64,000 nucleotides of DNA, taken from positions 21,944,612-22,008,611 of the forward strand of contig OX421497.1 in the NCBI GenBank assembly GCA_949126835.1, given 5' to 3'. Every line of letters starts with the position of its first letter. Positions within the stretch are counted from its first letter, which is position 1. The notes under the pieces are model-generated. The model did no database searches and was not told the DNA's origin. It saw nothing but the letters and a program-made list of their open reading frames with translations. This DNA is from Anisus vortex. Taxonomy: Eukaryota > Mollusca > Gastropoda > Planorbidae. Of this stretch, positions 46,109 through 57,838 are shown one piece after another. The translations under genes were made by a program, and so were the position numbers.

Positions 46109-49100
46109 CTGAAATTATTAACAAAAAAACATAAGACCTTGGTCATCCCTAGTATATCATCTGAGAATAATTATACAGGTGCCAGAATTCATTTTCAACC
46201 CTCCCAAACTAGATGAAATTTATTTCTGAATGCCCTGGTCTACAAATTTCTCTCATACATACACTGTAGTGTCCTGCATGTTTACAATGAACTGTGTGTG
46301 TCAAGGTTCAGTGGGCAGTATTGTTTGTTTTTGTCGTGCTGTAAGATCACGTGCTATCCCAGCCCCCAGTGTAACTTGTCGCAATAAAAATTCAGTTAAT
46401 GTTCAACAACTGAACTATGATGTTGTTTTCTTTCAAGATACTACACTACATACACAGTAACATTTTATTTATATGCAAAAATAGGTCTTCAGCCAGATAG
46501 TTTACTGACATAAAAATTCTTTCTCTGTGAAACTGTAACTGTCCATTTAGTGACTAGGATTCAGGGCATTTATTGAGGACAAGGGCTTAAGGGGAGACTA
46601 TAATAGAAGAACTCAATAATTGCCGATACTACTAGGTTCATATTTAAAAGATTCGGTTAATACCAGGGCTTGATACTCTCGGGACATCATCTGGTCTGTT
46701 AGGTCGTTGTATCGAGACTGGAATTTAATTAAACCCTAGGTGATTACAAGTAAGGGGTGTGAAATACTTACATAAACTCTGTTAGTCGTATCTGCCAAGG
46801 TAAATAGCCAAATAAACTATCAACAGACCCAAACTTGATGCAGAGGTCAGGGTCAGGAAATTGTAGGGACTCTGTAAAATGGAAGTCTTGTATGAATAAA
46901 GCAATCATGTCTTCAACAACTTATGAAAGCTAAAACATACACAAGATAGGAAAGATAGTTTTTGTGGCAAGGGTGGTTTGTGCATCAATCAAACACCACA
47001 CTTCACCAACAAAGTCATAGATACCCAGTTCTGTTGGTGATATATCTGGGCGACCAATCAGTTCAATTTTATAATACAGGAAAAAATCTCAAGAATGTAC
47101 ATTATTTTTACATATTTTCTGAAAGCCTTTACCCTTAATAATAATGACACAATGTACTCCAAACTTAAACAGAAATAAACTATGCATATGGGTAGAAAAA
47201 ACATAACAAACTAAAAATTGATTTTAAAAAAGTAAAGTAAGACTGTTCGGTCAAATTGACACACAGGGCCAGTGAAGTTTCTATGGACACAGCATACTGG
47301 GAGGGTTGTGTTGCCAGCACAAAGCCCAGCTGTCTGTACTTTCTTTAACTAATGTCAGGTAACCATCAGATCTTGGTAGACGCAGGGATACCTTACAGAC
47401 ATGGGAAAATAACCTTATCCTAGAATTTAAACTCGGTACCTTGCATACATTAACCAAACCTGCTGTTGCTAGACTAACATGCCCCAAATATTGAATAAAG
47501 CAATGGTTTAAATTAACAAACAAACTCTGACCTTGTAAAAATGTATCTACGTTAGAAGGTGTGATATCATCAATTTTATAAGTGCCAGAAGACACCATCT
47601 GACTGAGGTGCTGTGCTATGTTAACTATCCGCCTGTGGCTGTCTTCTACACACAACAGGTGTACCCTGACTCTGCGTCCCTTGCTGGAACCTGCCAAATA
47701 ACAACAAACAAACATTTGTCAGAATATATTAAGGTACAATGTTGATTTCAGCCGCAGTCACTGGAATTAAATAGCTCCTCCTTTCATTCAGTGCTGTTTA
47801 TCTATCCAAAGCCCTTGTCTCCCTCCCTCCCAGCTCCCACATTGTTCTATACAGGGCTGTGGAGTCGGAGTACCTGGGTACCTGGAGTTGGAAGTACAAA
47901 AAACTGTGGAGTCTGAACATTTATCTACTGACTCCACAGCCCTGGTTCTATAATGTCATATCTTATTTAGAAGTTTTGGAAAGATTTACTTGGTATCCTA
48001 AACCTGCTTCGTCCATAAACACCATAAGCCTAAGAATGACAAATATGTTTGTATCCGCTGATGAGTAGACTATGGATTTGAACCCAAAATTATCAGGCCA
48101 GTGGTAATATATTCTGTTTACATAAATATAAGCATTATCATCCCTAATTATTTTATGTGATTTTAATAACAACAAAAAATCCATTTTTTTTCATTTCACT
48201 AACAAAAATATTTATAACAAAACCATCAGTTAGTGTAGGTCACTATAATACCAATCTGCTAGTAGTGACTTAATAAAAGTAACAAAAAAAAGAGAACTAC
48301 AATCTAGAGGCCGACCGAAAATTAGGTTTGGCGCAGAAAGTAGGCAAATTGCCTCTTTCAGTATAGTTCCGATCAAAGCCAAAAAGTTAGCTTTCAGTTT
48401 CGTCCCAAACTGATATTGACTTTCGGTCATTAGCCGAATATTTATTTTAACTTTTAAAATGCAGATTGCAACACTAGTAACATATATTACACTGCTTATT
48501 GATTATTTCATTTAGTTAAATTGTTGCAAACTAATCTGTGTGAAGTAGAAAATTACAGTTAATAATAAACAGATTGTTTAAACACCTCAAAGAATGTAAA
48601 AAAATTAAGCGTGGGATTACTGTGCAGTCTTTTTTTTAAAGTCTTTTGTTTGGCAATTTCGGTTTATCTTAAAATTTTGGCCAAAGGTGTAGTTAAACTT
48701 TGGTTTTGGCTTCGACCAAAAGTCAATCTATAACATTCGGTATGGTTTCGCTTTTGGCGATAAACCGAAAATTAGTTTCGGTCAGCCTCTACTACAATCA
48801 GTGGCTAAAAGAACAAGAAAAAAAGAATAGCAAGCACTCATATAATCACCAACCTGAGTTAGATTGAGTTGACAATGGATGAGAGGATGACACAATCTGA
48901 ATGTCATAGTTAACTTTATCCTGGGACATAATTTCCTCTTTACTGCTGTCTATATCCCTCTGCAGGACTAGACTGTTTCGCTTTATTTCACCTATAGTGA
49001 TAGAAAACATAAAATTTAGAATTCAGCTTTATTTCACTTTAACAGTTTGGGATAGAAAACATAAAACAGAGTAGTCAATATGGTTACACATTCATACTAA

Positions 49101-52100
49101 TCTTAAGATAGAAACAGCGCTTCGGTTTTGTAAAAGCAAGCTTAAAACAATACAAGTGTAAGCTATAAGGTAGGTTTCACAAAATGTCCACGAAATGATG
49201 GAGATTTGTTTATTAAAAAAATAAAAATTGTTGATACAAAATGTGTTTTATTTACTTGTAAGTGTTTATATGTCCATAAAATATCAGCTGCATCAGTATT
49301 GTATGTTTTAATTATGTTTTTATGTTGTTTATTTTAATTTAAACACCACTGAATGCTACATAATTATAATAGACAGACACCATTTCCCAATTTTTTTATA
49401 CATTTTAAAATCACTTACCCGGTACCAGAAATAGATAAAGCCAAAATATAACGTTTTTTTAATGTTTATATCATTTACAAACATGTTAACTTTCCCTAGG
49501 TCACCACTTGAAGAACAAAATATATTTATCTTTTGAAAAAATCTTGTTTTTAAAAACACTTAATTTTTACGGCATGTCATAGTTTTTTCCCCATTCCGAC
49601 AATAATTATAATAAAAACTAGATCTAAAAAAAGAGTTATCTATGTAAACTCTTCATTTAAGCCAGAAATATATTTCTTTTCATTTATATATAATAGAAAG
49701 TTGTTTTTTTAACATTTAGCTGAATAATTCATTTTGTTTACAAAAAAATTAAACTCGATCGTTTCAAAAATGCTGTCAGTAGGTCAAAATCCAGAAACGA
49801 GATTACAGTAAATTTCAATGCACACAATCAAATTTTAGAATGTAAATCTGATAGCTTTAAAATTCAATTTGATACCATTCTTTAGTTCGTAAAATGTGGA
49901 TTTTTTAAACTAGAGTCTATGAGTAACAGTCGAGTTTTGTAGCACAAGATCAATTTCTAAAAAAAGTATTTCCTAAAACACTATTAACTAATTTTTTCAA
50001 TTTCCTACCTTTTGTGTATTATATAGGACAACAAAAAAGTATCATTTACAGTTTTAAACTAAATTTATGCAAACCATAGTGGCTTAAATGTAAAAAATAT
50101 CTTTTTTTGCTTTTAACACACACACTCCTGTTTACAGTGATGATAGCCGTCTTTTTTTGTCAACGTGATGCCTCTAGATTTTATGGCGTTCGAGCGCAAA
50201 ATCAAGTTTTATTGTAAAAAATAATAACAAAACACAAACACTGATATTTTTATGTTTTGTGAGTTTATTTGTCATAAAAATAATCAATTTCAACAATTAT
50301 GTGTGTTTTAATGCTTTTTTGCTGTTTGACTACCAACACATTTTCCAGATCCTTAAATTATTAATTATTAAATATTTGAAAGTCAGCTGACTTTACAACT
50401 GTTCTATTTGGGTTTCTGGGCTTTCAGGCTTAAAATGGACATAGAATTAATATAAATATAGCTTAACTTTAACATTTTTTTTTTTAAAAGAGAACTCTTG
50501 AAATCCTTATTGAGAAATCTGCCATAAGAATGTTAGTGGATCATAAAGTAAAGGTATAGAAATAAAAAGGCTACAAACAACAAAAGTTTTACTAGTTTGT
50601 CTACCCCTAATTTCCTATGCCCATAGCCTTAGTCATATTATAATTATATATATATAGAAGGCTAGCGTTATCCGCGCGGCTTTAGATGCGCGGATAACGC
50701 CGATCAATATTCGCACGGTTTTAGACGCGAGAAACAACCAGAAATGTGTGATGTATACTTAAATTCACTAAAATTATGAATTTTTTTAATTTACCGTACC
50801 CTTTATTTCAGGAATTAAAAACCAATAATTAATTAAGGAGCGTTATCCGCCCGACTTTGGCAGTGGGGTCGTGAGAATAACGCTGAACCTTATCCTCACG
50901 GTTGGCCTATCTATAATGCAGCGCGTTACCAATAGACCCAAATTTTCAAACAAAATTGTGAGAGTTGGGCTATACTTATGACTTACCGTATATTAACTTT
51001 TAGGCCTATATGTTATTATTTAGGATCATATTCCTAGCCCTAACCGGCCTAACCAAGACCATCGTAAATAGGCCTACTTACGACCCTAACAATAGCTACA
51101 TCCGTAGGCTATAACTATAAATCTAAAACTAACATCAATTTCTAATTGTCACTAATTGTGATTAAGACATAAGTCAGTCATAAGAGATAAGAATCAGGCT
51201 AAATAACCTTTTTGTTTGAATTAATTATAAGATAAGATTACTTTATTGATCCAAACAAATGGAAATTTGACTTGATTACGATAGGCCTACAAACATTTCG
51301 TCTTTCAATATAGCCTATTATACTTAAAACAATATATAAAGAATCATTTGTACTCAAGCACAATTGACATTCGCGTACAACACTAGGCTACATCACTAGG
51401 TATTATCACTTTCATACCATTTATTTATTATACAAGAAAAAGTATCATTTAGGAGTCAATTATTGTATTTTCTGGCTGACAATGAAAAATGGTTATCTCG
51501 TTTTACTAAAATTAAATAAAAAAAAATTTAAAAAAAAGGTGGATGTTGCTGGGGTAGAACCTGCGTGACCCTGGTGACTACATCGCAGTTCTAACCACTG
51601 TACCAGGAAATCTTATTCAAAATGGATAAAAAAATAGTGATTAAAGAAATAGGGAAAGTTAATCTATAATGCGCATGCGCCGAGCAACCGTGCGGATATT
51701 GCTCTGCGTTATCCGCACGTCTAATATAGACTAATACCGTGCGGATAATCATATTCTATATAGAATAGGGCAGGTTTCACAAAATGGCCACCAAATGGTC
51801 AACTTTTTTTGAATATTTGAAGAAAAAAAAATTTATGTACAAAATGTTGTTTTCTTTACGTGTTTGTGTTTATATATGATAAAAGTATCAGCAAAATCAA
51901 TATTGTGAGTTTTTATTTTATTTTAGTGTTGTTTATTATATTTTTTATGCAGTGTAACGTAACAAAGCATGCAGATCCCATTTCCCCTTTTTTTGTACCT
52001 ACTTGAAAAGCTTTAAGTAAAAGTATTAAAAAGCAAAATTAACGCGATTTCTGGATGTTTTTCATTTATGCATATGTTATAATATGCTATACTTGCAATG

Positions 52101-54259
52101 AAAGTCGTTACATATGTTTATTTTTTTTTTAAACAATTTTTCAAATCTCTTAGTTTTTTTACACCGTGTCTGGAATTTTTTTTTCATTATTCCCTAGGCT
52201 AGGCCTAAAACTCGAACTAAAAATAGATAAGTCATTGTAGATTTCTAAAACTCTCCAAATTTAATCCCAATATATATTAATTCATAAAAACGGCATTATT
52301 TTTAAATATTCAGCCACAAATTTTATTTTATTTGCTAAAAACCATCGGGTGTACATAACAAAAACTTGTTCTGTCATGAGAACCTTACGTTACCCCGAAA
52401 AAGTTGAATCGATTTTTCATTAATTTTAAAATGCGCTCGAGTGAATTTTAAAATATAAATCCAATCGGATAGCCGTTTTGTTCTATTTGACGCGTTTTTT
52501 TACTTAAAAAATGCGTTTTTCGATTAAATATAATTATTTTACTTGTGTCTGTCTGTTATGTTCCCATTTGGGTTTCGTAACACAGCCGAGGACCGCATGC
52601 TCGGCCGTTATCGATAATTTACAGTAAAACGCTATTTACGCATTTCTTTTTTTATTTCTAAGTTCTTCTATACGATTTTCATTAACATCGCAATATTATT
52701 AAATGTTTTACAACTAAATTTACGCGAACAGTAATTGTTTAAACATAAAAAGAATATCTCTTTATGCTTTTCGCTTAAACCACGTTTTAAGTACAAAATG
52801 GCCGCCATGTTGTTGTTTTTTCCGGTACCACATATCCTAGGCCTAATGACCTAAGGATGCAAAATTATTAGTTTATTAAATTTGTGAAATTAATAACAAA
52901 ACACAACACAAATGATGATATTTCAAGTATTATAAGTTTATTTTTCATAAAAATATAAAAAAAACACAATATTGTACGTTTTTAGAATATTTTGCAGCTG
53001 TTTAGTCTCGTGTATTTTTTTGCGCCGGCAAAACTGTGCCAGACGGAATTTCCCGATCTTAAAATTATTAATTATAAAACATTGGAAAGTCAGCTGACTT
53101 TCTAACCTTCATATTCGGATTCCTCGGTTTCTAGGCTTTAAAATGATATATAATACAGTGACAAAGCTTAAAATATATATTTTGTTTAAAAAGGGAACTT
53201 TTGAAAACCTTTTTGTGAAAACTGCCATAGGCCTATCATTTAAATAAAATAGGCCTACTCCCTTGCCTCAGACTTAACAGACTGGGCAATTTAAAATAGT
53301 GTTGATTGTACTATATTTATGAAAGGTATATAATTATAATGTCATATATAATGTCAATATTGAATGTGAAAAAAAAGGAAATCTAGTCTAAGTTTACTGT
53401 AAGGCATTCATTTAATTATTGGTTTTGTATTTTAAATCCAACATAATTATTATTTCATAATTTGCTCAAATCAAGTCTTTCTTCATATATAAAATATAAA
53501 TATGATAGGCCTATAGGCCTATACTATATAGGGCTAAGCTAATAATTGGATTGGCCCTAGGCCCTATCATAGGGCTAGGGTAGCCGCAGGTTACTCTTAC
53601 TGCATTAACAATGCTATCAACTAGATCTAGCCTAGTGGGGTACCATTTAAAGTAGTTTTTTTAAAGTATAAACTAGGCCTATACTCCTATACGTAACATA
53701 GCCCAAACTACACTAGTACTAGACTAGGCCTAGCCTACACTCTACTGCACTAGACCTAGACTTTCACCACTACTACTACTTAGTACTACTACTAGTACTA
53801 CTATTACCACTAGGCCAACTACTAACTACTTTAAACTACTACTACTCTAGTCTCTAGTACTCTAGACTTGAGTCTAGAGTCTAGACTAGTACTAATTACT
53901 TAAATTAGTACTACTAGAAATTAGTAGCCTAGGTAACATGTTAGGCTACTCATACTTTTGGTCTTAAAAAATATAATAATCTTACCATTTATATCATATA
54001 CAGTTATATATGAAATTCCCAGAGCCACCGACCAAACTATTAAATTGGCAAGGTCTCGAAAAGAAAAATCATCTTCCACGACGATAAATCCGACATGGGT
54101 AGGTAATTTTTTCAATGATTTTGAATCAGAGTGTAGAATCGTCGGCGATGATTTTTTCGAAAAACTTATTGTCTGCATTGGCATAAATAAAATCAGATAT
54201 CGGAGAAATTCTCCCAAAGAGATTATATAGTGTATAAGTCGAAGCAATAGTGTCTTCAT
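46018..54259 (-). CDS. NUS1: NUS1 / Nogo-B receptor homologue, five exons, 253 aa
   Basis: Coding exons are 54259-53986, 48991-48854, 47690-47532, 46871-46772 and 46108-46018, total 762 bp. Every intron begins GT and ends AG and the phases agree. Residues 4-28 are hydrophobic (a membrane segment). Residues about 49-92 include [16 protein letters not shown] and [15 protein letters not shown]. Residues 196-224 include [10 protein letters not shown] and [10 protein letters not shown]. The end is [10 protein letters not shown] through R-F-G-K. These match the conserved blocks of NUS1, which pairs with DHDDS in the ER membrane to form the cis-prenyltransferase for dolichol and so supports protein N-glycosylation. 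Known homologues end in an RxG motif that contributes to the partner's active site, and R250-F251-G252 fits. At 253 residues it is shorter than the human protein, mainly before residue 49. The upstream start is the first ATG in frame and could be revised by transcripts. Confidence 0.93.
46772..46871 (-). CDS. NUS1: NUS1 exon 4
   Basis: The acceptor ATTTTACAG precedes 46871 and the donor GTAAGT follows 46772. It encodes residues 192-223 plus parts of codons 191 and 224. It contains the most diagnostic NUS1 block: [14 protein letters not shown] and [12 protein letters not shown]. Confidence 0.93.
47296..47485 (+). repeat. SINE-like interspersed repeat, copy 2, NUS1 intron 3
   Basis: It shares CCAGCACAAAGCCCAGC and ACTAATGTCAGGTAACCATC with the copy at 5921-6030. 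On the opposite strand its right end contains TTAGTCTAGCAACAGCAGG and a box-B-like GAGTTTAAATTC, consistent with a tRNA-derived head. Confidence 0.6.
47532..47690 (-). CDS. NUS1: NUS1 exon 3
   Basis: The acceptor TTTGGCAG precedes 47690 and the donor GTCAGA follows 47532. It encodes the rest of codon 138, residues 139-190 and the first base of codon 191. It contains [19 protein letters not shown], corresponding to the LSPxDGKxDIVxxAQ region of NUS1 proteins. Confidence 0.88.
47852..47944. mobile_element. 93 bp hAT MITE with perfect 8 bp TSD, NUS1 intron 2
   Basis: The ends are CAGGGCTGTGGAGTCGGAG and, inverted, CAGGGCTGTGGAGTCAGTA. GTTCTATA lies on both sides (47844-47851 and 47945-47952). 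It is tiny and nearly all terminal repeat. Confidence 0.9.
48305..48791. mobile_element. 487 bp hAT MITE with perfect 8 bp TSD, NUS1 intron 2
   Basis: It starts TAGAGGCCGACCGAAAATTA. The inverted right end starts TAGAGGCTGACCGAAACTAA. CTACAATC flanks both sides (48297-48304 and 48792-48799). TAGRG ends with 8 bp duplications fit hAT elements. Internal CCGAAA/TTTCGG words recur. Confidence 0.88.
48854..48991 (-). CDS. NUS1: NUS1 exon 2
   Basis: The acceptor CACTATAG precedes 48991 and the donor GTTGGT follows 48854. It encodes the rest of codon 92, residues 93-137 and the first base of codon 138. It starts GEIKRNS after joining to exon 1, matching the position of the FKRNN stretch in known NUS1. 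The remainder is the weakly conserved linker. Confidence 0.85.
49169..50523. mobile_element. 1355 bp TIR element, 4 bp TSD ATAA, NUS1 intron 1 (copy 1)
   Basis: It starts GGTAGGTTTCACAAAATG, and the right end, inverted, starts GGCAGATTTCTCAATAAGG. ATAA occurs on both sides (49165-49168 and 50524-50527). It is homologous along its length to 51769-53226 and keeps the AAAGTCAGCTGACTTT palindrome (about 50380). It is more diverged at the termini than copy 2, so probably older. It has no open frame of note. Confidence 0.75.
50651..51762. mobile_element. hairpin-rich interspersed element with GTTATCCGC arms
   Basis: The left side has a perfect 13 bp stem: GCGTTATCCGCGC (50665-50677) and its complement (50688-50700) around a 10 base loop. 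The right side has TTATCCGCACG (51709-51719) and CGTGCGGATAA (51738-51748). A further GCGTTATCCGCCCG lies at 50840-50853. The outer arms are inverted relative to each other (TTATCCGCRCGG), suggesting a transposable element. No target duplication was found, and the outer limits are approximate. Confidence 0.5.
51540..51608 (-). repeat. tRNA-like sequence, probably a SINE head or tRNA pseudogene
   Basis: Read on the minus strand, TGGTACAGTGGTTAGAACTG resembles the D-arm with box A. AGGTTCTACCCC fits box B (GGTTCNANNCC). About 70 bases separate the ends, as in a tRNA. The acceptor ends pair poorly, so a functional tRNA is unlikely. It lies in NUS1 intron 1 and shares the gene's strand. Confidence 0.45.
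51769..53226. mobile_element. 1458 bp TIR element, 4 bp TSD ATAG, NUS1 intron 1 (copy 2)
   Basis: It starts GGCAGGTTTCACAAAATGG. The inverted right end reads GGCAGTTTTCACAAAAAGG, matching at 17 of 19 positions. ATAG flanks both sides (51765-51768 and 53227-53230). Its sequence is alignable by eye with 49169-50523 in the same orientation. Both contain the palindrome AAAGTCAGCTGACTTT (copy 2 extends it to 18 bp). There is no coding capacity, and the superfamily is undetermined. Confidence 0.8.
53227..53985. other. 5' part of NUS1 intron 1, CTAG-rich low complexity
   Basis: The stretch 53500-53940 is dense in TAGGCCTA, ACTAGT and TAGTACTACT words. No coding or RNA feature is seen beyond the intron's GT start. 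Confidence 0.6.
53986..54259 (-). CDS. NUS1: NUS1 exon 1
   Basis: The ATG is at 54259-54257 and the donor follows base 53986 (AAATG then GTAAGA). It encodes residues 1-91 and the first base of codon 92. It holds the N-terminal membrane segment and the first conserved block, [16 protein letters not shown]. Confidence 0.9.
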
Positions 54260-54986
54260 TGCTAGCGAACTAAATATTCAGAGTAAACAAACTACTTTTC
54301 TGATGAAACGTTTCATAGTCCAAAATCTAAACAATCCCACTCGTGTCGAACCGGCAGTAGATCACTTTACTTCCGAGTAATTAGGCTCGGAGCAACGTCT
54401 TTGATAGTTTTTAACTGGATTAATAATGCCTGTTGTCGATCATGTAAAGTAATAAATATTCTAAACAATCAGAAAAATTATAACAAATATTACAGTAATA
54501 ACCTATTAGGCATAAACATTTTCGAAAGTATTTTAGTAACAAGAACTTTGGCTAGACTTTAAAATTTAATCAGCACTAACTAGAGACTGAAAGTAGCCAG
54601 ATGGTGTATTCTTATTGGATAATCAAAACATAGCGCCTCCCTTCAGTGGCATAGCCATTAGAATGGGTAGTGAAAGGGGCGGAGTGTGCGGACGATCCCC
54701 GGGTGTTGCCCTCCTGAAGGGTTATTGATGCCCGGACTGGTTCAAATATAATATGCTTCTATTATAATAAGTGTTAAATAACGTCCAAGTGCGTATAGTT
54801 TAGCTCTCATAGAGCCACTGCCACACCTATGATAAATGTATGTAGGTCACAAAATTTAAACATCTTTGGTTGGGGGGGGGGGGGGGGGGGAGGGAGGAGT
54901 AGCCTAACTCTTAGAGAATTATTTAACATAGCCTACACAAATATTTAGGGCCTACTCTTTTGAAGATAATCAAGTAACATGACGAT
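54260..54986. other. region upstream of NUS1, with a lone hAT-like element
   Basis: It probably contains the NUS1 promoter, but no core element can be supported. CAGTGGCATAGCC at 54644 and an inverted CAGTGGCTCTATG ending at 54820 may delimit a 177 bp hAT-like MITE; its flanking octamers match at only 5 of 8 positions. A G run occupies 54872-54890. Confidence 0.4.
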
Positions 54987-57508
54987 CAGGGCCGGATTTA
55001 CCTATAAGCTAGACAAGCTATAGCTTAGGGCCCCCACTGTCTTAGGGCCCCCAAACAAAATTTTGGAGTGAAAAATTGTCATATAAAGGCTATTTAAATA
55101 TACTGCATCATTATTAAATAAATAATAAACGGCAGTTCTGGAAAAATGTTCTTGTGAGTTGAGGCAGTCATAATTAAGCTTACTATGGCAGAGCGTGGTT
55201 TACCTTTAAAAGGAGCAATTATTTGGTTCTCCTCACAATGGCAATCCCTTGGATTACTCGAACTTATAGAAAAATTTGATCTATTTCTAGCAAGCCATAT
55301 AAAAAAAATAGGGAATAAAGGATCAGGAGTCACATCTTATCTATCTAAAACAATATGTGATGAATTTATCTAAGTTATGGCACATGAAGACTCAATCTTG
55401 GATGATTTAAGAACTTCAGGGTACTTCAGTTATCTATAGGAATCTATAGATTCCACTCAGAACCGGTCCCAGCTCACTATTATTGCGAGGTTTGTTTTAA
55501 CAGATAATGGGCTCCCTATTGGACGTTTTCTAACTTTCCTAGAGATGGGTAGATCTAGACACACAATGGAAAGTATGGCTAAGATAATGCACAAGTATCT
55601 TACAAGTGAGTGCAAAATAGATTTTAGTAAGTGTTGAGTTCAGTCATATGATAATGCTGCCAAATGTCTGGCAAACACAAGGGTATGCAAGAAATAATAT
55701 TAAACATCAACAAGTATGCCATGTATATTCTATGTGCTGGTCATTCCCTGAATCTTGTTGGTAGAACAGTAGGTGACTGTTGCTTAGATGCAGTAATCTT
55801 TTTTGGAATTGTTCAAGAAATATATAATTTCTTTTCATCAACTACACATAGATGGGCAGTACTGTTGTCATTCTTCAAAAGGGAATTCAAAAGTTCTAAA
55901 GTCTTTGTCAAAGACTAAGTAGATGGGAAGCACATTCAATGGCCACAAGTGCAATACTTGACAGTTATGATGGAATAATTTCTGCATTGCATCAGCTGCA
56001 TATTGATGCAACAGAGAAATGCGAATAAAGAAATTAAGCCATACAAATTTTGAATAGAATGGAGAAGTTTGAATTTATGGTAATATTATATTTTGTGGAG
56101 TTACTTGCTGGATGAATTTCACAAGACTAGTCAATCACTGCAAAACTCCAAATTAGTGTCGATGTATGTAGGAAATTGTATGCTTCACTTTCGGATTTTG
56201 TTAAAGGTTCAAGTGATATGTTCGATCATTTTGAAGAAAAAGCAATGGAAAATGGCAACAAAAAAAAAGCTGATATAGAAGAAGGCATATCAGTGATGAT
56301 GAAGATGATGCTTTAGAGAACCTTGAGTCATGAGAAAAGTTCAGAATCAAAACATTTATACCAGTGATGGGTGCATTAGAGTCGAGTCTGGCACAAAGGG
56401 CCTCGCTATACAATGATGCTGAAAAAAAAATTCATACTTAACAAAATTAGAATCTACAGAAGAAGAGATTCGCGAAGGAGTTAGTGCTTTATGCCAAATG
56501 GCATATCCTAAACATGTGCACATGCATCTTGTAATAGAAATCAATCATTGTCATCAATATGTGAGACATAGTAAAGCCTATGGTTCAGTGAAACAGGATA
56601 GTCTGACACATCGGGATCTGTATAGAGTAATATTTAACGATCGTGTTCAATCAGAATTCCCTAATGTAGACGCAATTTTGAGAGTGTTTCTTAATATGAT
56701 GGTTGCAAATTGCTCTGGAGAAATATCTTTTTCTCAGCTGAAGAGGATAACAGATGAATTTAGAACAACAATGACTCAAGATATATTATGTTACCATATT
56801 CTCATGTACATAGAAAGTGGGCAGTTTATCATTTGATAATGTCATAAGTGACTTTGCACTGGCAAAGGCAAGAAAGAAAATATTTTAGTTTAATATAATT
56901 CCTGAATCCTTATAACATGTTTCAAGAGATTAGATAATTATAAGCCTTGGTAAATTGTAACTTTTAAATAACTTTTGTTTCTTTTTACCAGAGTTTGTAT
57001 TTTTAAGTTTGTTATGAATAAAAATGATTTTAAGTTAAATATTTATTCAAAGACTATAATATTCAGATGGACCGCTTGCTCTAATTTTAAAGCTTATGTG
57101 TTCTTTTTTTTTCGTACGCAACCAAAAAGGCTGTCATGAATGAATTCTACGCTCTTACGATTGCAATAAAGGTTTGCGCTGTATATAACTTTGTATTTTA
57201 ATCTTAATTTTCCATTGAGAAAATCATAGCGAATTACTAAAACGGAACTCTAGAGGACTTAGTGTGATCGGAAATTCCGAAACTAAGTGATTCAATTTAT
57301 CAAATAGCAGACATATCAAAGCAAGCGGTCCATCTTATTCTAGTCTTTGATTTATTATTTAACTATTTAAAGATCTATACTTCTTTAACTGTATTTCAGT
57401 TTAACCCTCTACGTATCCGAAAATCATATTTAACACTGACATATAAGCTTATAAAGGGCCCCAGATCTCAAATAGCTTAGGGCCCCATCAAGTCTAAATC
57501 CGGCCCTG
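54987..57508 (+). mobile_element. hAT DNA transposon with perfect 8 bp TSD and decayed transposase
   Basis: The ends are CAGGGCCGGATTTACC and, inverted, CAGGGCCGGATTTAGAC. ATGACGAT flanks both sides (54979-54986 and 57509-57516). The 2522 bp element carries a plus-strand transposase remnant. The terminal sequences are similar to those of the 832-2610 element, so the two belong to related groups. Confidence 0.92.
55139..56836 (+). pseudogene. hAT transposase, ZMYM1-like, frameshifted
   Basis: In order: MAERGLPLKG, then GNKGSGVTSYLSKTICDEF (to 55371). In other frames: NRSQLTIIARFVL, GRFLTFLEMG and VQSYDNAAK (about 55450-55650). Then INKYAMYILCAGHSLNLVG and STTHRWAVLLSF (55664-55918). Last, the dimerisation region with FLNMMVANCSGEISFSQLK and RTTMTQDIL (56690-56836). 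The order is that of a hAT transposase core and C-terminus. The N-terminal zinc finger is absent and at least five frame breaks or stops occur. Confidence 0.85.
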
Positions 57509-57516
57509 ATGACGAT

Positions 57517-57838
57517 CACACTTAGGCTAACATCATGATTGTACAATTTATAGATCTAGTTGGGAGAGATTAAAGCTAGCAATTAGGCCTCCCTAAATAC
57601 ATCAAAATTTTCTTTACAACTTGATGAGTCCACGCTAGCAGACAATCAAGGTGAATCAAGCTTTACTTTTAGATTTACACTACGTTCAATTCATTAAAGA
57701 AGATAAATTTTGAAAATACTTATTTATTCGCTAAAATTTAATAACATAAATTAAAGGGGAATCTGAAGGCTATTATTCGACACTTCGACACTACATATCA
57801 TTCTGCTGCTCCACCAAAACTATAGATGCGTAGATTGC
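57517..57838. other. spacer between two hAT elements
   Basis: No gene or repeat is recognised. Confidence 0.5.

Noticed and set aside
47281..47715. A 144-codon minus-strand single-exon gene
   Set aside because: Only 47690-47532 is coding, as NUS1 exon 3. The rest of the frame reads through the donor into intron 3 and a SINE copy.
53958..54230. Plus-strand 90-codon frame
   Set aside because: It is the antisense shadow of NUS1 exon 1.
54644..54820. A 177 bp hAT MITE as a firm call
   Set aside because: The ends are only partly inverted and the flanking octamers match at 5 of 8 positions, so it is mentioned only as a possibility.
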